Assembly (NCBI GenBank): GCA_002390165.1
Contig: DGOU01000255.1
Coordinates: 1 to 23,205 of the forward strand
DNA from: Lutibacter sp. UBA4458
GTDB taxonomy: Bacteria; Bacteroidota; Bacteroidia; Flavobacteriales; Flavobacteriaceae
Direction: 5' to 3'
DNA: 23,205 bases
The notes under the pieces were generated by a model that searched no databases, was not told the origin of the DNA, and saw only the letters and a program-made list of their open reading frames with translations. Each line of letters opens with the position of its first letter. Positions within the stretch are counted from its first letter, which is position 1. This document shows, one piece after another, positions 8,576 through 16,018 of this stretch. The position numbers were made by a program, and so were the translations under genes.

Positions 8576-10690
8576 ATGAAAGCATTAAAATATTATTTAA
8601 GTGCCATTTTATTAGTTACAGCTTTTTGGAGTTGTACTGATACGGCGGATTTTGGAACTGCAGATTTTGTTACCACTGCAGTACCTCCTACCAATGTAAA
8701 AGCACTTTTCAACGTAACACAAGATAATACAGGTTTAGTTACTATTACACCTAATGGTGAAGGAGCTGTTTCTTATGAAATTTCCTTTGGAGATAATACA
8801 GATTCCGTTAAAATTAAACAGGGAGAAATTACTTCGCATACTTATGCAGAAGGGACTTATGAAGTTAAAATTGTAGCAATAGGCATTACAGGATTAAAAG
8901 CTGAAGTAACAAAGCCGATAGAAATATCATTTAAATCACCTGAAAACTTAACTGCTACTATTGAAAATGACAAGGCAATTTCAAAACAGGTAAATGTAAC
9001 TGTAACAGCAGATTATGGTTTAACTTACGATGTATATTTTGGAGAACCAGGAAATGACACACCTGTTTCAGGAAATATTGGTGAAACTGTTTCTTATGTT
9101 TATCAAAATGCAGGCACTTATACTATTAAAGTAGTTGCAAAAAGTGCTGCTATTGCAACCACAGAGTATAGCGAGGATTTTGAAGTTACCGCTATTTTAC
9201 AACCAATCAATTCCGCCGCAACACCAATGGCTCGAATAGATACCGATGTAATTTCTATTTTTAGCGATGCATATACAAATGTTGCTGGAACCGATTATTT
9301 CCCAGATTGGGGACAAGGAGGTCAAGGTAGTAGCTGGGCTATGTTTGATTTAAACGGAGATAGTATGTTACAATACATAAACCTAAGTTATCAAGGAATT
9401 CAATTTGGTTCACCAGTAAATGCAACCAATATGGAAACTTTACATTTAGACGTTTGGACTGCCAATGTAACTGGTATTGATATTTATCCTATTGATGGAA
9501 ATGGTGCTGCTGAAAAATTTGTACATAAAGATTTAGTTGCTGATCAGTGGAATAGTATTGATATTCCATTAACCGATTTTACAGATCAAGAATTGCCTTT
9601 AGATAATGTTATTCAATTTAAATTTGTAGCCTCAAATTGGGCAGCAGGAACAGCATTTATGGATAATATCTATTTTTATAAACAACCAAGCAGCGTAATG
9701 ACTTTAATGATTGAAGATTTTGAAGGAACACCTCCTACTTTTACTGAATTTGGAAATATTGCTCCTATACAGGTAGTAGCAAATCCTGATCTGACAGGAA
9801 ACACAACAAATAAGGTTGCTCAATTAACCAAAACTGCCGGTTCTGAAACTTGGGCAGGTGCATTTTTTGAAGTAAGTTCTCCACTAGATTTCAATTCATA
9901 TAGTAAAATATCTATGCAAGTTTGGTCTCCAAAGGCTGGAGCTGTTGTGAAAATGAAATTAGAAAATTCTGATTCAAGTGTAACAACTGAAGTAGACCAA
10001 GTTACATCGGTAGCCAATGGGTGGGAAACTTTAACCTATGATTTTAGCGCAGCACCAATTGCCGATTATGTTAGAATTGTAGCATTCTTTGACTTTGGAA
10101 ATGCAGGAGATGATGTCGTTTATTATTACGATGAAATTCAGTTAATAAATGACGGTGGTAGCAGTAGTGGAACTCAAATAGATCTTCCTGTTGATTTTGA
10201 AAGTTCAACCGTAGATTATACATTAACTGATTTTGGAGATAATAGTTCTTCAGTTATTGTAGATCCTACAAATGCAAGTAATATGGTTGCAAAAGTTACT
10301 AAACTTATAACTGCAACAACTTGGGCAGGCACTACAATTGGTACAGATACTGGTTTTGCTTCTAACATTCCTATTACATTAACTAACTCAAAAATGTCTG
10401 TTAAAGTATGGTCTCCAGATACTGGAACACCTATTCGTTTAAAAATTGAAGATGCAAATGATAATACACATACTTGTGAAACAGAAGTAAATACATCTGT
10501 TACAGGAGGTTGGGAAACTTTAGTTTTCGACTTTAATAATGAGGCATCTGGAACAGCTTCACTAAGTAATGGATTATCTAATGGTTGGGTATATAATAAA
10601 GCATCTATCTTTTTTAATTTTGGAACTGATGGAGCAACAGCTGGTGAAAAAACATATTACTTTGATGATGTAATTTTTATTGCTAATTAA
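8576..10690 (+). CDS. Multimodular surface glycan-binding lipoprotein (two PKD-like and three CBM-like modules)
   Basis: This 704-residue lipoprotein occupies the SusE/SusF position and probably holds glucan at the surface for SusCD. The signal peptide ends FWSC (Cys20), followed by acidic residues (TDTAD). Two PKD-like immunoglobulin folds follow (about residues 37-118 and 120-207; HTYAEGTYEVKIVA, YVYQNAGTYTIKVVA). A beta-sandwich module starts near residue 216 with VISIFSDAYTN and contains PDWGQGGQG and DVWTAN. Two further modules (about 377-525 and 535-704) are clearly related to each other: both contain a TWAG turn, a VWSP strand and GWETL..DF. No catalytic signature is visible. The CBM-like modules resemble unnamed beta-sandwich modules common in flavobacterial glycan-binding proteins; glucan binding is inferred from context. 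It lies in an operon with the genes on both sides (17- and 12-base gaps). Confidence 0.85.
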   Translation: MKALKYYLSAILLVTAFWSCTDTADFGTADFVTTAVPPTNVKALFNVTQDNTGLVTITPNGEGAVSYEISFGDNTDSVKIKQGEITSHTYAEGTYEVKIVAIGITGLKAEVTKPIEISFKSPENLTATIENDKAISKQVNVTVTADYGLTYDVYFGEPGNDTPVSGNIGETVSYVYQNAGTYTIKVVAKSAAIATTEYSEDFEVTAILQPINSAATPMARIDTDVISIFSDAYTNVAGTDYFPDWGQGGQGSSWAMFDLNGDSMLQYINLSYQGIQFGSPVNATNMETLHLDVWTANVTGIDIYPIDGNGAAEKFVHKDLVADQWNSIDIPLTDFTDQELPLDNVIQFKFVASNWAAGTAFMDNIYFYKQPSSVMTLMIEDFEGTPPTFTEFGNIAPIQVVANPDLTGNTTNKVAQLTKTAGSETWAGAFFEVSSPLDFNSYSKISMQVWSPKAGAVVKMKLENSDSSVTTEVDQVTSVANGWETLTYDFSAAPIADYVRIVAFFDFGNAGDDVVYYYDEIQLINDGGSSSGTQIDLPVDFESSTVDYTLTDFGDNSSSVIVDPTNASNMVAKVTKLITATTWAGTTIGTDTGFASNIPITLTNSKMSVKVWSPDTGTPIRLKIEDANDNTHTCETEVNTSVTGGWETLVFDFNNEASGTASLSNGLSNGWVYNKASIFFNFGTDGATAGEKTYYFDDVIFIAN

Positions 10691-10702
10691 AAAATATATA
10701 AA

Positions 10703-11587
10703 ATGAAAAATTTTAAAAATTTAACAGGTCTTTTTCTTTTACTATCTCTTCTATTTATTAGTTGTGATAATACTGATTACGATTTTGGACCAATAACAAG
10801 TCCTACTAATTTACAAGTTACTGCTAACATTGTTGGTCAAGATGCAGATAACCCATTCGGTGATGGAACTGGAACCGTTAATTTTACAGCAACTGCTGAT
10901 AATGTTATAAACTATAAATACATTTATAATGGTAGCGAATCTATGGCTCCTGCAGGAACTAAAACGTATAATTTTGGTGTTACAGGAACACATACCTATT
11001 CTGTTACAATAATTGCAACTGGAACAGCAGGTACAACTGCAAGCAAAACTATAGAAGTTGAAGTTTTAGCAGTTTACACACCACCAGCCGATTTATTAAC
11101 TATGTTAACTGCAGATAGCTCTAGAACTTGGAGAATAAAAGCAGAAGCTACAGGGCATTTTGGAGTTGGGCCAGCGAATTCTTTAGAACCAATTTGGTGG
11201 GCTGCCAATCCTAATGACAAAGCCGGATTAGGAGCTTATGATGATAAAATGATATTTAATGTAGATGGTTCGTTTACTTATGTTACAAATGGTACTGTAT
11301 TCGGACAATCCGGACCTTTAAGTCAAGATTTTGGTGGAGATAAAGGGATGACAGCAAATGGTAATAATGAATTTGAAAATTACCCTTTAGATGATTTCTC
11401 AGAAAGCTGGAGTTTATCTGCTCCTGGAGGTGTTGAAACACTTACATTTTCTGATAAAGGATACCATGGTTTTTATGTTGGTGGTGACCATAGCTATACT
11501 ATTTTAGCTAGATCAGCAAATGAAATGTCTTTAAAAACTGTTGGAGCTGATGGAAATGGCTGGTTTGTCATTTTAATTGCAGAATAA
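10703..11587 (+). CDS. PKD-module lipoprotein with a lipocalin-like C-terminal domain, probable second glycan-binding protein
   Basis: This 294-residue lipoprotein has a signal peptide ending LFISC (Cys21) followed by DNTDYDFG, an acidic stretch consistent with export to the cell surface. Residues about 33-125 form one PKD-like module (NIVGQDADNPFGDGTG, HTYSVTIIATGTAG). That module closely resembles the module in the next gene, the GH16 enzyme. The remaining 165 residues form an all-beta domain, tryptophan- and glycine-rich (SRTWRI, HFGVGP, PIWWAANPNDK, VDGSFTYVTNG), ending in strands such as NGWFVILIAE. I know similar unnamed domains from other SusCD loci but no defined activity. No acid pair typical of a glycosidase is evident. 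It is last in the uptake transcript before a strong hairpin. A binding role is inferred; an enzymatic role cannot be excluded. Confidence 0.8.
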   Translation: MKNFKNLTGLFLLLSLLFISCDNTDYDFGPITSPTNLQVTANIVGQDADNPFGDGTGTVNFTATADNVINYKYIYNGSESMAPAGTKTYNFGVTGTHTYSVTIIATGTAGTTASKTIEVEVLAVYTPPADLLTMLTADSSRTWRIKAEATGHFGVGPANSLEPIWWAANPNDKAGLGAYDDKMIFNVDGSFTYVTNGTVFGQSGPLSQDFGGDKGMTANGNNEFENYPLDDFSESWSLSAPGGVETLTFSDKGYHGFYVGGDHSYTILARSANEMSLKTVGADGNGWFVILIAE

Positions 11588-11600
11588 TTTGAATTAATTT

Positions 11601-11638
11601 AAAGAAGAGGTATTCAAAAAATACCTCTTCTTTATTTT
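11601..11638 (+). terminator. Strong hairpin, probable terminator or attenuator between uptake and enzyme blocks
   Basis: AAAGAAGAGGTATT (11601-11614) pairs perfectly over 14 bp with AATACCTCTTCTTT (11620-11633) around a CAAAA loop, and is followed by ATTTT. The T-tract is short and interrupted, so it may terminate only part of the transcripts, or protect the 3' end of the susCD mRNA. It lies 13 bases after the stop at 11587. Confidence 0.75.
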
Positions 11639-11646
11639 AAAAATAA

Positions 11647-11654
11647 TATCTTTA
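11647..11654 (+). promoter_or_regulatory. Possible -7 promoter element before the GH16 gene
   Basis: TATCTTTA is identical to the -7 candidate before the regulator and matches TAnnTTTG at all but the last base. It sits 29 bases before the GH16 ATG and just after the hairpin. No TTG-type -33 element lies at the right distance, since that region is the hairpin stem. The call is therefore weak. Confidence 0.2.
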
Positions 11655-11683
11655 CTTTAAAATAATAATCTTAAAAAAATAAC

Positions 11684-12805
11684 ATGATTAAATTCTTAAA
11701 TAAAACACATAAATTGTTTTTTATAAATATTATTTTTCTAAGTATCATATACTCTTGTGTAGGTAGTAATAATGGAGACAATCCAATTATTATTCCACCA
11801 GATCCAGTAGAAATTATTCCAACTAATTTAGTTTTAAATATAAATATTGTTGGTGTAGATCAAAACAATCCTAATGGAGATGGTTTTGGTATTATTCAAT
11901 GTACTGCATCTGCTACAAATGCAATAAAATATGGTTATCGGTTTGGTAATGGTTCCGAAACTGAAAGCACTTCAGGAAATATGGATTACACTTATACCAC
12001 TAAAGGAACTAATACATATTCCGTAACTGTTGTAGCCTATTCTTCAACAGATAATAGCATTAGCACTTCAAAAAGTATTACCGTATATGTAAATGACCAA
12101 TTACAACTAGTTTGGTCTGATGAATTTAATACAGATGGCGCTCCAAATACAAACAATTGGAATTATGATATTGGAAATGGAAATAATGGTTGGGGAAACA
12201 ATGAATTACAATATTATACGGATAGAACAAATAATGTAACAGTTGCTGGTGGATTTTTAAAAATTACAGCTAAAAAAGAAACCTATCAAGGATCAGAATA
12301 TACTTCTGCTAGATTAAAAACAGAAAGCAAATTCGACTTTAAATATGGAAGATTTGAAGTAAGAGCTAAATTACCGATAGGTGGAGGAACTTGGCCTGCA
12401 ATTTGGATGCTAGGCTCAAATATTACCACAGTTGGTTGGCCAGCTTGTGGAGAAATTGATATTATGGAACATGTAGGTAATAATCAAGGCACTATTCATG
12501 GTTCCATACATACCCCATCAAGTTATGGAGGAACAATAAATACTGGAACTAAATTTCTTAGTGATGTTTCAACAGCATTTCATGTATATGCAATAGAATG
12601 GAATTCTGAAAAAATAGATTTCTTTATTGATGATACACTCTATTATACCTACAATCCTAGCAACAAAACAAACGAAACTTGGCCTTTTAACGATAATCAA
12701 TTTATCATTTTAAACGTTGCAATGGGTGGGAATTTTGGCGGAGCAATTGACTCTAATTTTACACAATCGACAATGGAAGTAGATTATGTGAGAGTTTATC
12801 AATAA
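11684..12805 (+). CDS. GH16 endo-beta-1,3-glucanase (laminarinase) lipoprotein with PKD-like module
   Basis: This 373-residue enzyme should cut internal beta-1,3 bonds of laminarin-type glucan with retention of configuration (EC 3.2.1.39 type). The signal peptide ends IYSC (Cys25). A proline-rich linker leads to a PKD-like module at about 46-136, then the GH16 beta-jelly-roll at about 138-373. The catalytic signature is GEIDIMEHVG, with Glu257 as nucleophile, Asp259 and Glu262 as acid/base. The extra residue in E-I-D-I-M-E is the beta-bulge form found in laminarinases, unlike lichenases. Substrate-cleft features include WSDEFN, WGNNELQYYT, GTWPAIWMLG and the closing MEVDYVRVYQ. It lies between two strong hairpins, so its mRNA level may be set separately. 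A surface location is likely, but the residues after Cys25 (VGSNNGDN) are only weakly acidic. Confidence 0.95.
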   Translation: MIKFLNKTHKLFFINIIFLSIIYSCVGSNNGDNPIIIPPDPVEIIPTNLVLNINIVGVDQNNPNGDGFGIIQCTASATNAIKYGYRFGNGSETESTSGNMDYTYTTKGTNTYSVTVVAYSSTDNSISTSKSITVYVNDQLQLVWSDEFNTDGAPNTNNWNYDIGNGNNGWGNNELQYYTDRTNNVTVAGGFLKITAKKETYQGSEYTSARLKTESKFDFKYGRFEVRAKLPIGGGTWPAIWMLGSNITTVGWPACGEIDIMEHVGNNQGTIHGSIHTPSSYGGTINTGTKFLSDVSTAFHVYAIEWNSEKIDFFIDDTLYYTYNPSNKTNETWPFNDNQFIILNVAMGGNFGGAIDSNFTQSTMEVDYVRVYQ

Positions 12806-12811
12806 TTTTAA

Positions 12812-12846
12812 TAATATAGACTAACTTTAAAAGTTAGTCTATATTA
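12812..12846. repeat. 16-bp hairpin without T-tract between GH16 and GH30 genes
   Basis: TAATATAGACTAACTT (12812-12827) pairs perfectly with AAGTTAGTCTATATTA (12831-12846) around a 3-base loop. It starts 6 bases after the GH16 stop. No run of T follows on either strand, so it is not a standard intrinsic terminator. It more likely protects the 3' end of a processed GH16 transcript, or is a weak terminator. Confidence 0.7.
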
Positions 12847-12881
12847 ATATGAAACCAAAAAAATTAAAATTATTATGTTAA

Positions 12882-12911
12882 TTGATTTAGTGATTACATT
12901 AAATAAATTTT
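12882..12911 (+). promoter_or_regulatory. Candidate promoter before the GH30 gene
   Basis: TTG at 12882-12884 and TAAATTTT at 12904-12911 are 19 bases apart, fitting the Bacteroidota pattern except for the last base of the -7 element. It would start transcription about 25 bases before the GH30 ATG. The local sequence is very AT-rich, so chance matches are likely. Confidence 0.28.
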
Positions 12912-12941
12912 TAAATTATTTCAACAAAAAAGCTGAAGGAT

Positions 12942-14420
12942 ATGAATAAAATTAAAACTACTTGTATTTTTTTTTCACTTTTTATTATAATGAATAGTTG
13001 TACAAAAAAACAAAATACACCTTTAAAAAAGCAAAATTTAAAAGTTGAAATCTTAAAAAATAAGGTTTATACAACTGCACATCAAACCGATTTAAAATTA
13101 ACATCTACTAAAGCCTTAGTTTTTTCAAAATCTAAACAGCCTTTAGAAACACAAGCAAATATTGTTGTTAATCCTAACAAACAGTTTCAAACATTTTTAG
13201 GTATTGGAGCAGCCTTAACGGATGCTTCAGCAGAAACCTTTTACAAACTTCCTAAAAAAGTTCAGCGTAAATTTATGGAAGCGTATTTTAACCCCCAAAA
13301 GGGAATTGGCTATACTTTAGCGCGTACTCATATTCATAGTTGCGATTTTTCAACAAATAGCTATACTTATGTAAAAGAAGGTGATAAAGATTTAAAAACC
13401 TTTAACATAAGTCATGACAAACAATTTAGGATTCCTTTTATTAAACAAGCTATAGCTGAAGCTGGCGGTCAACTTACACTATATGTAAGCCCGTGGAGCC
13501 CACCTGCCTTTATGAAAACCAACAACAATATGTTACAAGGCGGTAAATTAAAACCAGAATATTACCAATCTTGGGCAAACTATTACGCTAAATTTATAAA
13601 AGCCTATCAAAAAGAAGGCATTCCTGTTTGGGGTTTAACCATTCAAAACGAACCTTTGGCTAAACAACGATGGGAATCATGTATCTATACTGCGGCAGAA
13701 GAACGTGATTTTTTAAAAAATTATTTAGGTCCAACTTTACAAAAAGAAGGATTAGGAGATAAAAAAATAATTGTTTGGGATCATAACCGCGATTTATTAT
13801 TTCAACGTGCAAATACTATATTAAGCGATCCTGAAGCAGCTAAATATGCCTGGGGAACTGGTTTTCATTGGTACGAAGGTTGGAAAGATGGTAAACCTAT
13901 GTTTAAAGCGGTACAAACTGTAAACGAAGCATATCCTGATAAAAAATTACTATTTACGGAAGGTTGTAATGAAAGTTATGATATAAGTAGAATAGAAAAT
14001 AACGATCCAAAATTAGCCGAACGCTATGGTAAATCTATAATTAACGATTTTAACAATGGTACCGTTGGTTGGACAGATTGGAATATACTACTTAATCAAA
14101 ATGGTGGACCAAACCATGTTGGAAATTTATGTTTTTCCCCAGTTCATGCAAATACAGAAACGGGAAAATTAACTTTCACCTATCCGTATTATTATTTAGG
14201 GCATTTTTCAAAATTTATTAAAAAAGGTGCTAAACGCGTAAGTTGTTTTTCTAGTGCCAATAATTTATTAACAACTGCCTTTTTAAATCCTGATAAAAGC
14301 ATAGTTATTATAGCTATGAATCAAGGTGATAATGCATTAAACTATAGTCTTAATATTCAAAATAAAATGGCTAACCAAAGTATTCCTGCTCATGCCATTC
14401 AAACCATGGTTATAAATTAA
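12942..14420 (+). CDS. GH30 lipoprotein, probable beta-1,6-glucanase or beta-1,6-glucosidase
   Basis: This 492-residue retaining glycosidase probably removes beta-1,6-linked glucose branches from laminarin so that beta-1,3 enzymes can finish the chain. The signal peptide ends MNSC (Cys20). The GH30 (beta/alpha)8 barrel begins with FLGIGAALTDASAETF, continues with SPWSPPAFMKTN, carries the acid/base in TIQNEP (Glu237) and the nucleophile in LLFTEG (Glu340), and closes with the usual small beta-domain. Length is typical. Related flavobacterial GH30 proteins beside laminarinases act on beta-1,6-glucosyl side chains; glucosylceramidase-like activity, common elsewhere in GH30, makes little sense here. 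The residues after Cys20 (TKKQNTPLKKQ) lack acidic residues, suggesting it faces the periplasm rather than the outside. The next gene follows after 6 bases. Confidence 0.93.
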   Translation: MNKIKTTCIFFSLFIIMNSCTKKQNTPLKKQNLKVEILKNKVYTTAHQTDLKLTSTKALVFSKSKQPLETQANIVVNPNKQFQTFLGIGAALTDASAETFYKLPKKVQRKFMEAYFNPQKGIGYTLARTHIHSCDFSTNSYTYVKEGDKDLKTFNISHDKQFRIPFIKQAIAEAGGQLTLYVSPWSPPAFMKTNNNMLQGGKLKPEYYQSWANYYAKFIKAYQKEGIPVWGLTIQNEPLAKQRWESCIYTAAEERDFLKNYLGPTLQKEGLGDKKIIVWDHNRDLLFQRANTILSDPEAAKYAWGTGFHWYEGWKDGKPMFKAVQTVNEAYPDKKLLFTEGCNESYDISRIENNDPKLAERYGKSIINDFNNGTVGWTDWNILLNQNGGPNHVGNLCFSPVHANTETGKLTFTYPYYYLGHFSKFIKKGAKRVSCFSSANNLLTTAFLNPDKSIVIIAMNQGDNALNYSLNIQNKMANQSIPAHAIQTMVIN

Positions 14421-14426
14421 ATTAAT

Positions 14427-15962
14427 ATGACTAAAAAACTAACCCTAATTGCATTTGTTGTTTCCCTCGGTGGATTTTTATTTGGATTTGATGCAGGTAT
14501 TATTTCAGGTGTTATGAATTATGCAGGACCTGAATTTAATTTAAATGATTTACAGTCTGGTTGGGTAGTTAGTTCTCCATCATTTGCCGCTATGATTGCA
14601 ATGCTTTTTTCAGGTAGATTAAGCGATAAAATTGGTCGTAAAAAAATATTAATAATAGTAGCCTTTTTATATGCACTTTCTGCATTATTATCGGCTTATG
14701 CCAGCTCTTACGAAATGCTATATATTGCCAGAATGATTGGTGGTATAGCTTTTGGTGCAGCCTTAATTTTAGCACCCACTTATATTGCTGAAATATCAAC
14801 CGCCGAAAATAGAGGTAAACTTGTTTCCATTCAACAATTAAATATTGTATTAGGTTTTTTTACTGCTTTTTTAAGCAATTATTATTTAAATAAATTGGGT
14901 ACTTCAGGGCATTCTTTTTTAAACGATGAAAATGTTTGGCGTTGGATGTTAGGTTTAGAATTAATTCCAGCTGTATTATATTTTATTTCTTTATTTTCTG
15001 TACCTAAAAGTCCTCGTTGGCTTTATGCTACAGGTCACATTAAAGAAGCCAAACAAGTTTTAAACACAATTCATGGTGCTAAAATAGCAGGTATAGAAAT
15101 TGCTTCTATAGAAGATAATATTAAAAGTGAACAAGTTCATAAAAATGTTCAGATTAAGGAGCTTTTAAAACCATCCCTCCGATTCATTTTAATTGTCGGT
15201 TTGGTGATCGGTATTTTACAACAAATTACAGGTATTAATGCCGTTTATTTTTATGCCACATCCATTTTTAAACAAACTGGTATTGGTACAGATGCTTCAT
15301 TCGCTTCTGGTATTTTATTAAGTTTAACCACCGTTATTTTTACAATTGTTGCCATTTTATTAATTGACAAAATGGGAAGACGTCCGTTATTATTAATTGG
15401 TATTGCTGGTATTTCAATAAGCCTATTAATTTGCGCTTACGGTTTTAATCAGGCTACCTACAAATTACCTTCTAATAAAATAGCACAACTTCAAACTATT
15501 GAAAAAAGTAAGTTAAGTGCTATTGTAGATAAAAATTATGATAATGATGTTGCATTTAAAAACGATATGAAATCGGCTCTTGGTAATCAAGTTTACGCCA
15601 AAAACGAAGGTGCTATTTTAGAAATGGCAACCACCATAAATGCTCCTTTAGTATTATTTGGAATTTTAGGATTTATTGCCTGCTTTGCCTTTTCATTAGG
15701 TCCTGTTATGTGGGTTTTATTATCTGAGTTATATCCTATAAGATATAGAGGTTTAGCCATTGGAGCAATTGGTTTTGTAAACTCTTTTGTAAGTTGGGGT
15801 ATTCAACAAATTTTCCCTTGGGAATTATCCAATTTTGGCAACGCTTTGAGTTTCTTTATTTTTGGATTAATTGCCTTAATAGGATTTTTTATTTTGATGA
15901 AAATATTACCCGAAACAAAAGGACGATCATTAGAACAAATAGAACATGAACTAGTAAAATAA
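14427..15962 (+). CDS. MFS sugar-porter family permease (XylE/GLUT-like) with enlarged loop
   Basis: This 511-residue inner-membrane protein with about twelve helices should import glucose or short glucosides, probably with protons. It carries the sugar-porter signatures in order: GFLFGFDAGIISGVM in helix 1, GRLSDKIGRKK after helix 2, PKSPRWL after helix 6, QQITGINAVYFYA in helix 7, DKMGRRPLL after helix 8 and LPETKG at the C-terminus. Between helices 9 and 10 (about residues 339-405) is a polar, charged insertion of some 65 residues, longer than the short loop in E. coli XylE. By the usual topology it would face the periplasm. It is 6 bases after the GH30 gene and 56 before the cytoplasmic phosphorylase. 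This suggests it delivers glucose released by GH30/GH17, or short oligosaccharides for phosphorolysis. Confidence 0.94.
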   Translation: MTKKLTLIAFVVSLGGFLFGFDAGIISGVMNYAGPEFNLNDLQSGWVVSSPSFAAMIAMLFSGRLSDKIGRKKILIIVAFLYALSALLSAYASSYEMLYIARMIGGIAFGAALILAPTYIAEISTAENRGKLVSIQQLNIVLGFFTAFLSNYYLNKLGTSGHSFLNDENVWRWMLGLELIPAVLYFISLFSVPKSPRWLYATGHIKEAKQVLNTIHGAKIAGIEIASIEDNIKSEQVHKNVQIKELLKPSLRFILIVGLVIGILQQITGINAVYFYATSIFKQTGIGTDASFASGILLSLTTVIFTIVAILLIDKMGRRPLLLIGIAGISISLLICAYGFNQATYKLPSNKIAQLQTIEKSKLSAIVDKNYDNDVAFKNDMKSALGNQVYAKNEGAILEMATTINAPLVLFGILGFIACFAFSLGPVMWVLLSELYPIRYRGLAIGAIGFVNSFVSWGIQQIFPWELSNFGNALSFFIFGLIALIGFFILMKILPETKGRSLEQIEHELVK

Positions 15963-15963
15963 C

Positions 15964-16006
15964 TATAAAAAGTGGGACAACTCATTTTATTTGAGCTCTT
16001 TTTATA
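15964..16006. repeat. Two-tier inverted repeat between permease and phosphorylase genes
   Basis: TATAAAAAG (15964-15972) pairs with CTTTTTATA (15998-16006), enclosing a smaller CTCA/TGAG stem (15981-15984 with 15992-15995). It fills the 56-base gap. It is weak as a terminator because the T run is inside the stem. It may be an RNA processing or stability element, or chance. Confidence 0.35.
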
Positions 16007-16018
16007 AAATCTGAAATT

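Noticed and set aside
12812..12846. Calling the hairpin after GH16 an intrinsic terminator
   Set aside because: No T-tract follows on either strand, so it is listed as a hairpin repeat instead.
12942..14420. Reading the GH30 enzyme as a glucosylceramidase
   Set aside because: That name comes from animal GH30 members; the lipoprotein form beside GH16, GH17 and SusCD fits branch removal from a beta-glucan.
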